Below are positions 21,068 through 28,071 of a stretch of DNA of 28,071 nt, in pieces. This DNA comes from a virus, in the IMG/VR virus record IMGVR_UViG_3300021090_000088, positions 1 through 28,071 of that record, one strand, 5' to 3'. The translations under genes were made by a program, and so were the position numbers. How positions within the stretch are numbered: position 1 is the stretch's first letter; every line of letters begins with the position of its first letter. The notes beneath the pieces were generated by a model, which was not told where the DNA came from, did no database searches, and saw only the letters and a list, made by a program, of their open reading frames with translations.

Positions 21068-21410
21068 GGTGCCCCGATTCGCGCTAACGATTGAGGCGAT
21101 CGGCGATCACCTCGTTGCGCTGGGGCCGCTTGGTGGATTTCGATCAAGGCAATGGGTTTCCCAGATACGAGGGTTAGGTCCAGACCGTCGATGGCGACGA
21201 CAATCAGTGCCAGGAAATCGCGACTATTCTCGCGCCAATTCGATTGGCTCGCGTGGGATTTTTGTAACCTATATGCTTGAGGAAGGACTGATTTACGAGG
21301 TCAGCGCCCCGCAAACGTGGAAAGCAACAGAGCGATATTTTGTCCGCATTATCGAGAGTCAGCCACATCGAATGACGAGAGAGGAAGTTGAGCGGTGTCT
21401 CGCAAGATAG
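21051..21410 (+). CDS. Hypothetical protein with conserved phage C-terminal segment
   Basis: 119 residues. The last ~50 (GIFVTYMLEEGLIYEVSAPQ, TERYFVRIIE, MTREEVERCL) resemble a segment I recall from rhizobial phage proteins. The first 65 residues are Arg/Trp-rich and less convincing, so the true start may be later, or the N-terminus may be degenerate. A GTG at 21069 is an alternative. Its 3' end overlaps the start of the IbrA-like gene by 16 bases. The function is unknown. Confidence 0.5.
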   Translation: MPPVFKVPRFALTIEAIGDHLVALGPLGGFRSRQWVSQIRGLGPDRRWRRQSVPGNRDYSRANSIGSRGIFVTYMLEEGLIYEVSAPQTWKATERYFVRIIESQPHRMTREEVERCLAR

Positions 21411-22591
21411 GGCTCGGCATCAATGTGTTGGCTGCCGCTCGCGAGCGGATCGCATGGACGTTCGACACGTTCGAGCGCGTTTATGTGAGCTTTTCTGGCG
21501 GAAAGGACTCAACGGTGATGTTGCACCTTACTATGGATGAGGCAAAACTGCGCGGACGCAAGGTAGGTCTGTTGTTTGTAGACCTTGAGGCACAATACCG
21601 CTTGACGATTGAGCACGTCGCAGAATGCTTTACGCTATACCGCGACGCGATCGATCCACATTGGATTGCCCTTCCTGTAATCCTCCGCAATGCGGTCTCT
21701 CAATACACGCCACGATGGACGTGCTGGGACCAGACTGCGCGTGATTTGTGGGTTCGTGAGCCGCACACACTATCGGTCAAGAGCACCACGGCATATCCAT
21801 GGTTTCGCCATGAGATGGAATTCGAGGAGTTGGTTCCAGCGTTCGGCCATCACTTTGCCGGCAGCAAATCGACCGCATGTCTTGTCGGCATTCGCGCAGA
21901 CGAAAGCCTCAACCGCTTCCGCACCCTGATTGTCGATAAGACGCGATTTGAGGGAAGGTCATGGACAACTTGGTGCGGCGGGCCACTTTGGAATATCTAC
22001 CCGATTTACGATTGGCGAACAGAAGACCTATGGACCTACCACGCAAGGACGGCGACACCCTACAATAAACTATACGATCGGATGCACCTTGCGGGCCTTA
22101 CGCCGCATCAGATGCGCATCTGTCAGCCCTATGGGGACGATCAGCGCAAGGGATTATGGCTCTATCAGATTATCGAGCCTGAGACATGGGGCAAGGTTGT
22201 GGCTCGCGTGAATGGTGCAAACGGCGGCGCGCTGTACGCGCAGGAGCGCGGGAACATGACAGGTGTGGCCAAGATCAAAAGACCACCCGGCCACACTTGG
22301 CAGACTTTCGCTCAATTACTCCTGACATCAATGCCGTCAAACACAGCAGAACACTACCGCAATAAAATTGCGGTCTTCATCAAATGGTACGAAGACCGCG
22401 GATATCCCAACGGTATTCCCGATGATGGTCCGATGAACGAAAAGGCGGCGCCAAACTGGACTCGCATCTGTAAGGCGCTATTGCGGAATGATTACTGGTG
22501 CAAGGGCCTGAGCTTCACGCAGACTAAGAGTGAGTCCTACGAGCGCTACATCAAAGTCATGAAGAACCGGAGACTCCGATGGGGGATGTAG
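21395..22591 (+). CDS. ibrA: IbrA-like PAPS-reductase-family (DUF3440) protein
   Basis: 398 residues from a GTG. The ATP-pyrophosphatase loop VSFSGGKDSTVMLHL (about 31-45) is intact, followed by LLFVDLEAQYRLTIEHV, TACLVGIRADESLNRF, a WNIYPIYDWRTEDLW segment and NKLYDRMHLAGLTPHQMRIC, as in IbrA/DUF3440 proteins. This superfamily adenylates a substrate and transfers or uses sulfur (PAPS reductases, tRNA thiolation enzymes, DndC). In E. coli IbrA acts with IbrB to activate eib genes by an unknown mechanism. The overlapping next gene is ParB-like, so the pair is preserved. Regulator or nucleic-acid modifier cannot be decided. Confidence 0.85.
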   Translation: MSRKIGLGINVLAAARERIAWTFDTFERVYVSFSGGKDSTVMLHLTMDEAKLRGRKVGLLFVDLEAQYRLTIEHVAECFTLYRDAIDPHWIALPVILRNAVSQYTPRWTCWDQTARDLWVREPHTLSVKSTTAYPWFRHEMEFEELVPAFGHHFAGSKSTACLVGIRADESLNRFRTLIVDKTRFEGRSWTTWCGGPLWNIYPIYDWRTEDLWTYHARTATPYNKLYDRMHLAGLTPHQMRICQPYGDDQRKGLWLYQIIEPETWGKVVARVNGANGGALYAQERGNMTGVAKIKRPPGHTWQTFAQLLLTSMPSNTAEHYRNKIAVFIKWYEDRGYPNGIPDDGPMNEKAAPNWTRICKALLRNDYWCKGLSFTQTKSESYERYIKVMKNRRLRWGM

Positions 22592-23214
22592 CCAGCTTGA
22601 GCACCGCACTGGCGCTTGCGATTGTCGAACTCCCGCTTGACGAGCGCATTGCTGCCCTGAATCACGCCAGGGAAACACTTCATCGAGTAAGTCCATTCGC
22701 ACAAGAACCTGTTGACCTCGTCCTTTGGGTTAAGGCCGGTGATGTCGAGGCAAACGACTACAATCCGAACAAGGTCGCGCCGCCAGAAATGAAGCTACTG
22801 GAACATTCCATCCGCGAGGATGGCTATACCCAGCCCATTGTAACCTACATTGAACCAAACGAGCCACGCACTGTGATCGACGGATTTCATCGCAACCGCG
22901 TAGGGCGCGAGAACCTAGACATTCACGCAAGACTGTTCGGCTATCTGCCGGTGACAACCGTCAATTCTGACCGCACCGATCGGGCTGATCGGATTGCGGC
23001 AACAATCCGACACAACCGGGCCCGCGGAAAACACATGGTCACCGCCATGTCGGACATCGTTATCGAACTTGCAAAACGAAATTGGGACGATAAGCGGATA
23101 GCCAAGGAGCTTGGCATGGACCCGGACGAGGTGCTCCGTCTGAAGCAAATTGGCGGACTCGCGGAACTGTTCTCAGATCGACAATTCTCTGAGGCATGGG
23201 ATACTACAACATGA
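22579..23214 (+). CDS. ibrB: IbrB-like ParB-domain protein
   Basis: 211 residues with GGAGA seven bases before the ATG; it overlaps the IbrA-like gene by 13 bases. The ParB core spans about 50-150: VEANDYNPNKVAPPEMKLLE, SIREDGYTQPIV, TVIDGFHRNRVGR (the GxHR signature), and TIRHNRARGKHMVTAMSDIV. A C-terminal HTH follows (NWDDKRIAKELGMDPDEVLR). It matches the layout of IbrB, known as the partner of IbrA. ParB-fold proteins bind DNA and often CTP or ATP; here it may target the IbrA-type enzyme to DNA. The next gene starts in an ATGA overlap. Confidence 0.82.
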   Translation: MGDVASLSTALALAIVELPLDERIAALNHARETLHRVSPFAQEPVDLVLWVKAGDVEANDYNPNKVAPPEMKLLEHSIREDGYTQPIVTYIEPNEPRTVIDGFHRNRVGRENLDIHARLFGYLPVTTVNSDRTDRADRIAATIRHNRARGKHMVTAMSDIVIELAKRNWDDKRIAKELGMDPDEVLRLKQIGGLAELFSDRQFSEAWDTTT

Positions 23215-23444
23215 CCGGCCGCGACATCCGCTCAGCCCGCGCCACGCTCGGCAAGTTATGGGGGCTCGATCGGCCCCTGTACGCTTCCGAGCTGGCGCGC
23301 GCCTGCGGCCTCAAGGGCCGCGATCCCGGCGCGACTGTGCTCGCCTGGGAAGCCGGCTCGCCGGTCTCAGGTCCGGTGTCGCGTTTGATCAAGGCCTATC
23401 TGTCCGGGCTTGTGCCAGAGGATATTGATGAGGTGTTACGTTGA
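23211..23444 (+). CDS. Small HTH-like protein closing the cassette
   Basis: 77 residues from the ATG at 23211 (ATGA overlap with the IbrB-like stop); an ATG 15 bases earlier is possible. TGRDIRSARATLGKLWGLDR, SELARACGLKGRDPGATVLA, WEAGSPVSGP looks like an Xre-type HTH adapted to initiation-type phage regulators. It could control the cassette through the palindrome at 20.75 kb. It ends 12 bases before the convergent endolysin gene, with no terminator between. Confidence 0.6.
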   Translation: MTGRDIRSARATLGKLWGLDRPLYASELARACGLKGRDPGATVLAWEAGSPVSGPVSRLIKAYLSGLVPEDIDEVLR

Positions 23445-23456
23445 GACGATTGCACC

Positions 23457-24896
23457 TTAGGGCTTCGGCTTCACCGGGCTCTGCAACCGAGAGAACAGCC
23501 CCTGCACCAGACTGAGTATTGGAGCGGGAATGCCGAGCGCGGCGGCGCCCATCGACACGATCGGCCAGAGCTGGCCGACCAATCCGGCGCTCGGCCCGAA
23601 CGGCGTGCTGATGACATCGGCCGCGCCCAGGCCGAGCCCGGTGAGCACGCCGGCAAGCCCGCCCATCATATTGATCACGAGCGGCGATTGCGCCGGCGCA
23701 GCGGGCGGCGGCGGTACTGGCGGGGGCGGTTCCGGCCTGGGCGGCGCAGGAGGTGGCAGCAACACCTGGCCTGTCCGCACCGGCGGCGTACCACCCAACC
23801 TGGTGATGAGATCGTCGATGGCGGAGACTGAGGTCAACGCCTGCGAGCTTTTCAAATATCGCCCCACGATCGGCCGCTGCGCCTCGATCAATTCGCGCAT
23901 GCAGTCTTCGAGGGCCGCGTTGAACGGCGTAGGAGTTTCTGGGGGCATCGGTTTTCCTGACGTGTCTGGAGGTGGAATGAATATGGGTCGATCGTCGCCG
24001 ACAAATTCCCAATGGACGAGACCGCCGCCGGCGGCGATCTTGCCGTCGCGCTCGACCACGTCGAAGCCGATCGCGCGCGCCGCAGCGGGCGTGAGATCGA
24101 TGCCGGCGAAGTTGGTCGGCCGTCCGATCATGTCGATGCCGGATTCCGCCTGCGGCCGCATTCCGGTCAGCCAGTAGGGATCGCCTGGCAGGCCGGACAT
24201 CTTCGAGGTGTAGTTCCACGGGCCCTGATCGATGATCTCGCAGACAACCGACAGTCCGTTTGCGGCATTGAACACGCGCACTTGCGGGCGCTTGCCGGCA
24301 AACCACGCCGGCAGCGCCACGCCCGACCGCTCGCTCCAGCCCGGCGCCACATCCGGATAGGCGACCGAATCGTCGGAGAAGACCGTCGCCCAGATGTTCT
24401 CGAACCGGCGCGGCGGCTTCGGAACTCCGACAATCGCGCGTGCCGGCGGCCGCCGGATCGCTTCGCATTCATGGATTGGATAGGACGATTCCTTGACGCT
24501 GTCGCTTTGATTGCCGCCGCGACCGATGAAGCGGTCGCCCTCCTGACGCTCGAAAAGCGTCACATGGCGCGGGAACACCAGCATATCGCCCGGCTGGGCT
24601 GCTGTTGCATTCGTCCCAAATTGCTTCCATGCCTGCGCCCACAGAAATTTGTCGGTGTCCGCCGAGCCAAATACAGGCCGGATGCCATTGTGCGCCATCA
24701 CGTAGGCGACAGTCAGCCCACACCATGGAATCTCATCATGGGTGTAGTTCCGGCAGTAGTCCGCCATTTCCGGGAATTTGTGCGCGATCTCATTGCGCCA
24801 CCCGATGATGATCGGATTATCCGCGCCGCCGGCATATTCCTCCGTGCCGGTGATGGCGCGCATGGTCGCGAGCCACGGCGGAATCGTGTCGGGCAT
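23457..24896 (-). CDS. Large modular endolysin (TIGR02594/CHAP-type) with Pro-rich linker
   Basis: 479 residues; GAGG eight bases before the ATG. The N-terminal ~150 form a CHAP/NlpC-like amidase of the TIGR02594 kind: IPWCGLTVAYVMAHNGI with Cys59, PGDMLVFPRHVTLFERQ with His111. Residues about 170-300 form a second domain (VRVFNAANGLSVVCEIIDQG, GIDLTPAAARAIGFDVV) resembling an RlpA-like barrel, known for peptidoglycan contact. A Pro-rich linker (about 383-404) leads to a hydrophobic Gly/Ala-rich C-terminus (NMMGGLAGVLTGLGLG). Endolysins are usually 150-250 residues, so this is large. It could also be a virion-associated lysin. No signal peptide. Confidence 0.78.
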   Translation of the reverse strand: MPDTIPPWLATMRAITGTEEYAGGADNPIIIGWRNEIAHKFPEMADYCRNYTHDEIPWCGLTVAYVMAHNGIRPVFGSADTDKFLWAQAWKQFGTNATAAQPGDMLVFPRHVTLFERQEGDRFIGRGGNQSDSVKESSYPIHECEAIRRPPARAIVGVPKPPRRFENIWATVFSDDSVAYPDVAPGWSERSGVALPAWFAGKRPQVRVFNAANGLSVVCEIIDQGPWNYTSKMSGLPGDPYWLTGMRPQAESGIDMIGRPTNFAGIDLTPAAARAIGFDVVERDGKIAAGGGLVHWEFVGDDRPIFIPPPDTSGKPMPPETPTPFNAALEDCMRELIEAQRPIVGRYLKSSQALTSVSAIDDLITRLGGTPPVRTGQVLLPPPAPPRPEPPPPVPPPPAAPAQSPLVINMMGGLAGVLTGLGLGAADVISTPFGPSAGLVGQLWPIVSMGAAALGIPAPILSLVQGLFSRLQSPVKPKP

Positions 24897-24924
24897 TTTA
24901 CAACCTCAAAACGGAAATTGAATT

Positions 24925-25266
24925 TCAGCTGGTCGCGCCCGGCATGAAGCAGCGGACCAAGGTCTTGCCATCCGCCACATAGGGCCAGACGATCGCGTAG
25001 CCGACGCGGTTGCGGTCCTTGACCAGGAATTGCGGCTCGATCCGATGGAGCGCACCGTCGAGCCGCACCCAATAGCCGGCCTCATCGATACCCCAATCGG
25101 GATCCTCGACCCGGAAGCCGTCGGCGCCGGAACAGCAGTTGACGCCGTTCTGGTTCTGCAGGTTTTCGAACCACTGTTTGAACGGCGATTGCGCATAGCG
25201 GCCGTCGTCGCGGGCCAATGTAGGCACAATCCAACAGGCCAACAGGAGGCCAAGAATCGCCCGCAT
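24925..25266 (-). CDS. Secreted conserved phage protein
   Basis: 113 residues from the ATG at 25266, one base into the previous stop (TGATG); a GTG just before is possible. Signal peptide MRAILGLLLACWIVPTLARD, then DGRYAQSPFKQWFENLQNQN, NCCSGADGFRV and VWPYVADGKTLVRCFMPGA. Three Cys in the mature part. I recognise the pattern from rhizobial prophages and genomes, where it is of unknown function; it is probably periplasmic. Its neighbours are an endolysin and a fibre-associated gene. Confidence 0.75.
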   Translation of the reverse strand: MRAILGLLLACWIVPTLARDDGRYAQSPFKQWFENLQNQNGVNCCSGADGFRVEDPDWGIDEAGYWVRLDGALHRIEPQFLVKDRNRVGYAIVWPYVADGKTLVRCFMPGATS

Positions 25267-25655
25267 CACTCGATTCCATCCATGAACGGGATCAGCACCT
25301 CGATCACGCTGCCGCCGATCTTTGGATTGTCGTCGAGTCGAAGATCGCCCTTCAGGATGGTCTTGAGATTGAGGTCGTGCTCGATGGCACGCAATTTTGC
25401 GTTCATGTCCATGAAATCAGCTTGCAACTCAGGATCGCTGCGGCGGTCTTTCGGTTCAAGTTCACGATTAGCCTTGTAGATGTCAGCCATACTTCTGTTG
25501 CGGGAAAGCTCATAGACCGCCGCGATCTCGCGCATGCGGTTGAGGTTAAGCCCAATCTTGAAGCGGATCTCGCCCGATAATTTCACGGCATCGTCTTTTT
25601 CGAGCATCGACGCCTTTGCATAGAAATCATGGATGATGCCGGTGGTCAGCTTCAT
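25266..25655 (-). CDS. Hypothetical phage protein (weakly DUF1617-like)
   Basis: 129 residues from the ATG at 25655 with CAGGAG eight bases upstream. Helical: AVKLSGEIRFKIGLNLNRMR, AAVYELSRNRSMADIYKANR, DPELQADFMDMNAKLRAIEH, then KTILKGDLRLDDNP and a short strand. The arrangement weakly recalls the DUF1617 family of phage proteins found near structural genes, but this is a by-eye impression. It sits between the tail-fibre gene and the endolysin. Confidence 0.6.
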   Translation of the reverse strand: MKLTTGIIHDFYAKASMLEKDDAVKLSGEIRFKIGLNLNRMREIAAVYELSRNRSMADIYKANRELEPKDRRSDPELQADFMDMNAKLRAIEHDLNLKTILKGDLRLDDNPKIGGSVIEVLIPFMDGIE

Positions 25656-25748
25656 GGGGTGGCTCCTGAAATAACCGCACGACGGCCCTAGGCGGGACCG
25701 CCTGGGCCGAGTAGAATTGTAGCAACTCAACTCACGGGAGCACCAGCT

Positions 25749-25973
25749 ATGCTCGAAGCGCCGCCGCCGAAGCTGATTGCCGACGACGAAATCATCGATG
25801 AGAATTTAAGCATTGCCATCGGCGTGTGTGTCGTCGGCGCGTTCGTAGCCACGATCGGCGGCTATCTGCTGGCCGGATGGGGTTGCGCGCTGGTGGCTGC
25901 CGGCGCGTCGGTGGTACTGGCCGGCGCCGCGCGAATCTCCCGGCCAGAGCCGCCTACGAAATCACCGCCTTGA
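25749..25973 (+). CDS. Small membrane protein on the opposite strand
   Basis: 74 residues with GGGAG nine bases before the ATG. Two hydrophobic segments (LSIAIGVCVVGAFVATIGGY, then GCALVAAGASVVLAGAA, about 20-62) with polar ends. It is the only rightward gene in the 23.5-28.1 kb late block, between the tail fibre and the next leftward gene, and its 3' end overlaps the fibre gene's 3' end by 20 bases. It may be a small moron or a regulator of lysis or entry; this is inference. Confidence 0.6.
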   Translation: MLEAPPPKLIADDEIIDENLSIAIGVCVVGAFVATIGGYLLAGWGCALVAAGASVVLAGAARISRPEPPTKSPP

Positions 25974-27777
25974 TTACGTTGAAATTAATCACAATAGCGC
26001 CGGTCTCCGCCGTAGATGCATGTCGATTGGCCACCACGATATCGAATGTCCCAGCCGCTACATTTTCGATTTTAACATCCGTCTGATCGGTCGTGGTGCC
26101 GGACTTGATTGAAGGCAACACCGTATCTGTCGCAGCGACATGGGAATTAATGCACGTGAATCTGGCAGTCGCACCAGCCGCCAATGACGCATTATGTGTC
26201 GTGATTGCGCCGCTCGGTTTGTTGAGCGTGACAGCGGTTGTGCGGTTGGTGATCTGCGTGACGGTCCCACCGGCTCCCGTGTTGTAGCCGAAGGTTCCGG
26301 TAGGCCCGACGATGAATCCCGGCGACCTGAACGCCGCCGTGCTGAAGGTGCCAGTGCTGATGTCAATACCCAAGGCGCAGGACAGGTTGGCGCCTTCAAT
26401 CTGCATCATGGCGCCAGTCGAATCGATTGGCGATGTTGAATTGGCCTGAAAGCGCAGCGCGTTCAAGGCGCCGCGCCCAGCATCGGCCAACATGGAAATG
26501 AAGGAATTACCGGCATGAGTGCCGCCGCTGCCAGAGTCGCCAAGTTTGAGCTGCAGCGGAATTGCGATGATCGAACTACTGCCAAAGTCGCATTGGCAAT
26601 TAATACCGGTGAGCACCCCGCCTGCGGTGCCATAGGCAACAGCGGAGAACTGTGCACCCCAAAGATTGATTCCAGTTGACCCGGTTAACGACGCCGCAAT
26701 GCCGGTGATCGCGGCCGTATATCGGTTGCCACTGTTCCATGCGACTGCGTAAAGATTTGATATGTTGCCGGGCGATGAGTCGGCATAGTTCGCCATCAAG
26801 AACATTTGTCCGGCGGCCGGCAGCGGGCTGATGCCGGGGATATCGAACATGGTACTCGACAACGCACGGACGTTATCGGCGCCGCCGACATTTGAATGAT
26901 AGAAGCCCTGCGGCGAGCCGCTCACGGGCGTATAGCTGTTGCCGACGCCGGCCTGGACCGCGAAGCCCGTGCCGGTGCCGCCGATGGAAGCCGCCGCCGC
27001 CGACAGGCTGTCGCCGAACGTATAGCCGGAACCGCCGGCAACGATGGTCGCGACCGTGACGACGCCGCCCGCTACCGTAATGTTGGCGGTGGCGCCCGTG
27101 CCGGTGCCGCCGGTTAGCGCTACGCCGTTATAGGTGCCGTTGGTGTAGCCGGAGCCGGGCGTGATGAGACCCATGATGGCGACGCCGCCGGTACGCGGCG
27201 CGGTCTCCATCGACGCCATCTGGACTTGGGCGCCGGTCCGAAACAATATCTTGTCGGTCAGTCCGGTGCCCAACGTGGCGTCGATCGTGAGCGTGGATGC
27301 CGCGCCAGAGCCGCCGACCAGCCGCGGAACCTGGATCAGCGAATCGAACGAATAACCGCTGGACGCCCCGGCAAACGCCAATGCATTAGTGGAATGCGTG
27401 ACGGTTACATCAGCAGCACCAAAGGTAATGACGGCGGTCGCCGCAAAGAAGGCATTAGCCCACGGCGCCAACGCATCGATCGCCGGAGCGAAAGCGCTGG
27501 AATCAAATTCAGCGGCAGTGCCAATAGCCACATAGCGCCAAGTGCGCGCGAACGCGCCAAGTGTCGCCGTGATCTTGTAGGACCCGCCGGCGACATAGAA
27601 CCCAGCGTCGGCGCCATCGGCCGCGACATATGAATTCCCCAGCGAGGCGATGCCTGCGCGGTCGGAAAACAACGCCGGCAATCCCAGATCGGATTCCCGA
27701 CGCACCTCGACGGTTGCACCATCGACGATATCGCCGCTCTCATCCGTGATGACGAGATTGCATCGTGCTAGAGCCAT
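25954..27777 (-). CDS. Tail fibre / receptor-binding type structural protein
   Basis: 607 residues starting MALARCNLVITDESGDIVDG, a compact beta N-terminal domain (to about 90) typical of tail-attached proteins. The middle has two Gly/Thr-rich repeats (LITPGSGYTNGTYNG and TIVAGGSGYTFGDSL) known from fibre stalks, with GGTGTG linkers. The rest is beta-strand rich with few charged residues and ends with a conserved tip-like region (VTQITNRTTAVTLNKPSGAI, then FDIVVANRHAS). AGGA overlaps the preceding stop. It should bind the host surface. The exact class (fibre or spike) is uncertain. Confidence 0.8.
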   Translation of the reverse strand: MALARCNLVITDESGDIVDGATVEVRRESDLGLPALFSDRAGIASLGNSYVAADGADAGFYVAGGSYKITATLGAFARTWRYVAIGTAAEFDSSAFAPAIDALAPWANAFFAATAVITFGAADVTVTHSTNALAFAGASSGYSFDSLIQVPRLVGGSGAASTLTIDATLGTGLTDKILFRTGAQVQMASMETAPRTGGVAIMGLITPGSGYTNGTYNGVALTGGTGTGATANITVAGGVVTVATIVAGGSGYTFGDSLSAAAASIGGTGTGFAVQAGVGNSYTPVSGSPQGFYHSNVGGADNVRALSSTMFDIPGISPLPAAGQMFLMANYADSSPGNISNLYAVAWNSGNRYTAAITGIAASLTGSTGINLWGAQFSAVAYGTAGGVLTGINCQCDFGSSSIIAIPLQLKLGDSGSGGTHAGNSFISMLADAGRGALNALRFQANSTSPIDSTGAMMQIEGANLSCALGIDISTGTFSTAAFRSPGFIVGPTGTFGYNTGAGGTVTQITNRTTAVTLNKPSGAITTHNASLAAGATARFTCINSHVAATDTVLPSIKSGTTTDQTDVKIENVAAGTFDIVVANRHASTAETGAIVINFNVIKAVIS

Positions 27778-27789
27778 GATCTGGATGTC

Positions 27790-28071
27790 CTAATTAATTT
27801 GAGAGCCGCGGATATCGCCGGGGCCCGCCGTCACGGTCACGAAGCTTACGCCATCGATTGCCGAGCCGGACAAACCGCCAGTGCCACCGTCGATCAATGT
27901 GTTTCCCTGCAATCCGGGACTTCCGTCAAGACCGGGCCCGCCGCCCGCGCCGCCCGCGCCACCTGGTCCACTTGGGAGACCTGAGCCACCTGGGCCGCCT
28001 GGGCCACCTGCGTTCGATGTGCCGATATTTCCTGGCCCTGGAGACCCAGTGCCATTGGCTGCGCCGCCATT
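27790..28071 (-). CDS. Gly/Pro-rich collagen-like tail protein, C-terminal part
   Basis: The last 93 codons of a gene entering from the right. It begins within a Gly/Asn/Pro-rich stretch and has collagen-like G-x-y triplets (AGGPGGPGGSGLPSGPGGAG, then GLDGSPGLQGNT), followed by a closing segment SAIDGVSFVTVTAGPGDIRG. Collagen-like domains give elongated trimeric fibres in phage tails. It lies 12 bases upstream of the fibre gene on the same strand and is probably translated with it. Confidence 0.72.
   Translation of the reverse strand, partial: NGGAANGTGSPGPGNIGTSNAGGPGGPGGSGLPSGPGGAGGAGGGPGLDGSPGLQGNTLIDGGTGGLSGSAIDGVSFVTVTAGPGDIRGSQIN

Noticed and set aside
24012-24947. 311-residue plus-strand frame opposite the endolysin
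   Set aside because: Antisense shadow of a high-GC gene; Arg/His-rich without motifs.

Overview
The window looks like the middle of a temperate, tailed (probably siphovirus-type) phage genome from an alphaproteobacterium, most likely a Bradyrhizobium/Rhodopseudomonas-type host. The reasons are the high-GC coding bias, very tight packing with many 4-base ATGA/GTGA stop-start overlaps, a tyrosine integrase with an excisionase-like neighbour, divergent Xre/Cro-type regulators, HNH endonucleases, a lysis cluster and Gly-rich tail-fibre genes. No ribosomal or housekeeping genes are present. Family names come from motifs read by eye; no database search was run.

Layout. (1) 1-9.9 kb, minus strand: a long leftward operon. 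In transcription order it holds a small HTH protein, an initiator-type tRNA-Met, an Ala-rich triplet-repeat protein, a small membrane protein, a DUF5131 (Gp37/Gp68) protein, a ParB-like protein, a ParB/MT-A70 adenine-methylase fusion, a DUF1937 protein, small DNA-binding proteins, a DUF559-like nuclease, a winged-helix replication-type protein and a NusG-like protein. Two terminator-like hairpins follow, then an HNH gene and the first codons of a gene leaving the window, which by position is probably the terminase small subunit. (2) 10.0-11.9 kb: a lysogeny switch with two divergent HTH regulators, an operator-like dyad, an exported protein and a strong promoter leading into a structured, apparently non-coding RNA. 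(3) 11.9-18.6 kb, plus strand: a train of small early/accessory genes including a second HNH protein and the excisionase/integrase pair. (4) 28.1-18.6 kb, minus strand: collagen-like tail protein, tail fibre, several small genes, a large CHAP-type endolysin, then SH3, membrane, lipoprotein and holin/spanin-like genes. (5) 20.86-23.44 kb, plus strand: a five-gene cassette carrying an IbrA-like PAPS-reductase-family protein and an IbrB-like ParB protein. It sits in reverse orientation inside the late/lysis cluster with its own candidate promoter and palindrome.

How the parts may fit. The leftward operon ends in tandem terminators just before packaging-type genes, while fibre and lysis genes enter from the right end on the same strand. 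This suits a circular or permuted phage map in which one leftward late transcript runs off the left end and returns at the right. The NusG-like protein is the natural candidate for overcoming the terminators. A motif, CCAACATTTT(T/C)TG, lies in the spacer of both the best repressor promoter and the promoter of the structured RNA, so one regulator may control both.

The strongest leads are the 21-bp-stem RNA at 11.64-11.85 kb, the NusG/terminator arrangement, the atypical phage initiator tRNA, the inserted IbrAB cassette and the shared promoter boxes.
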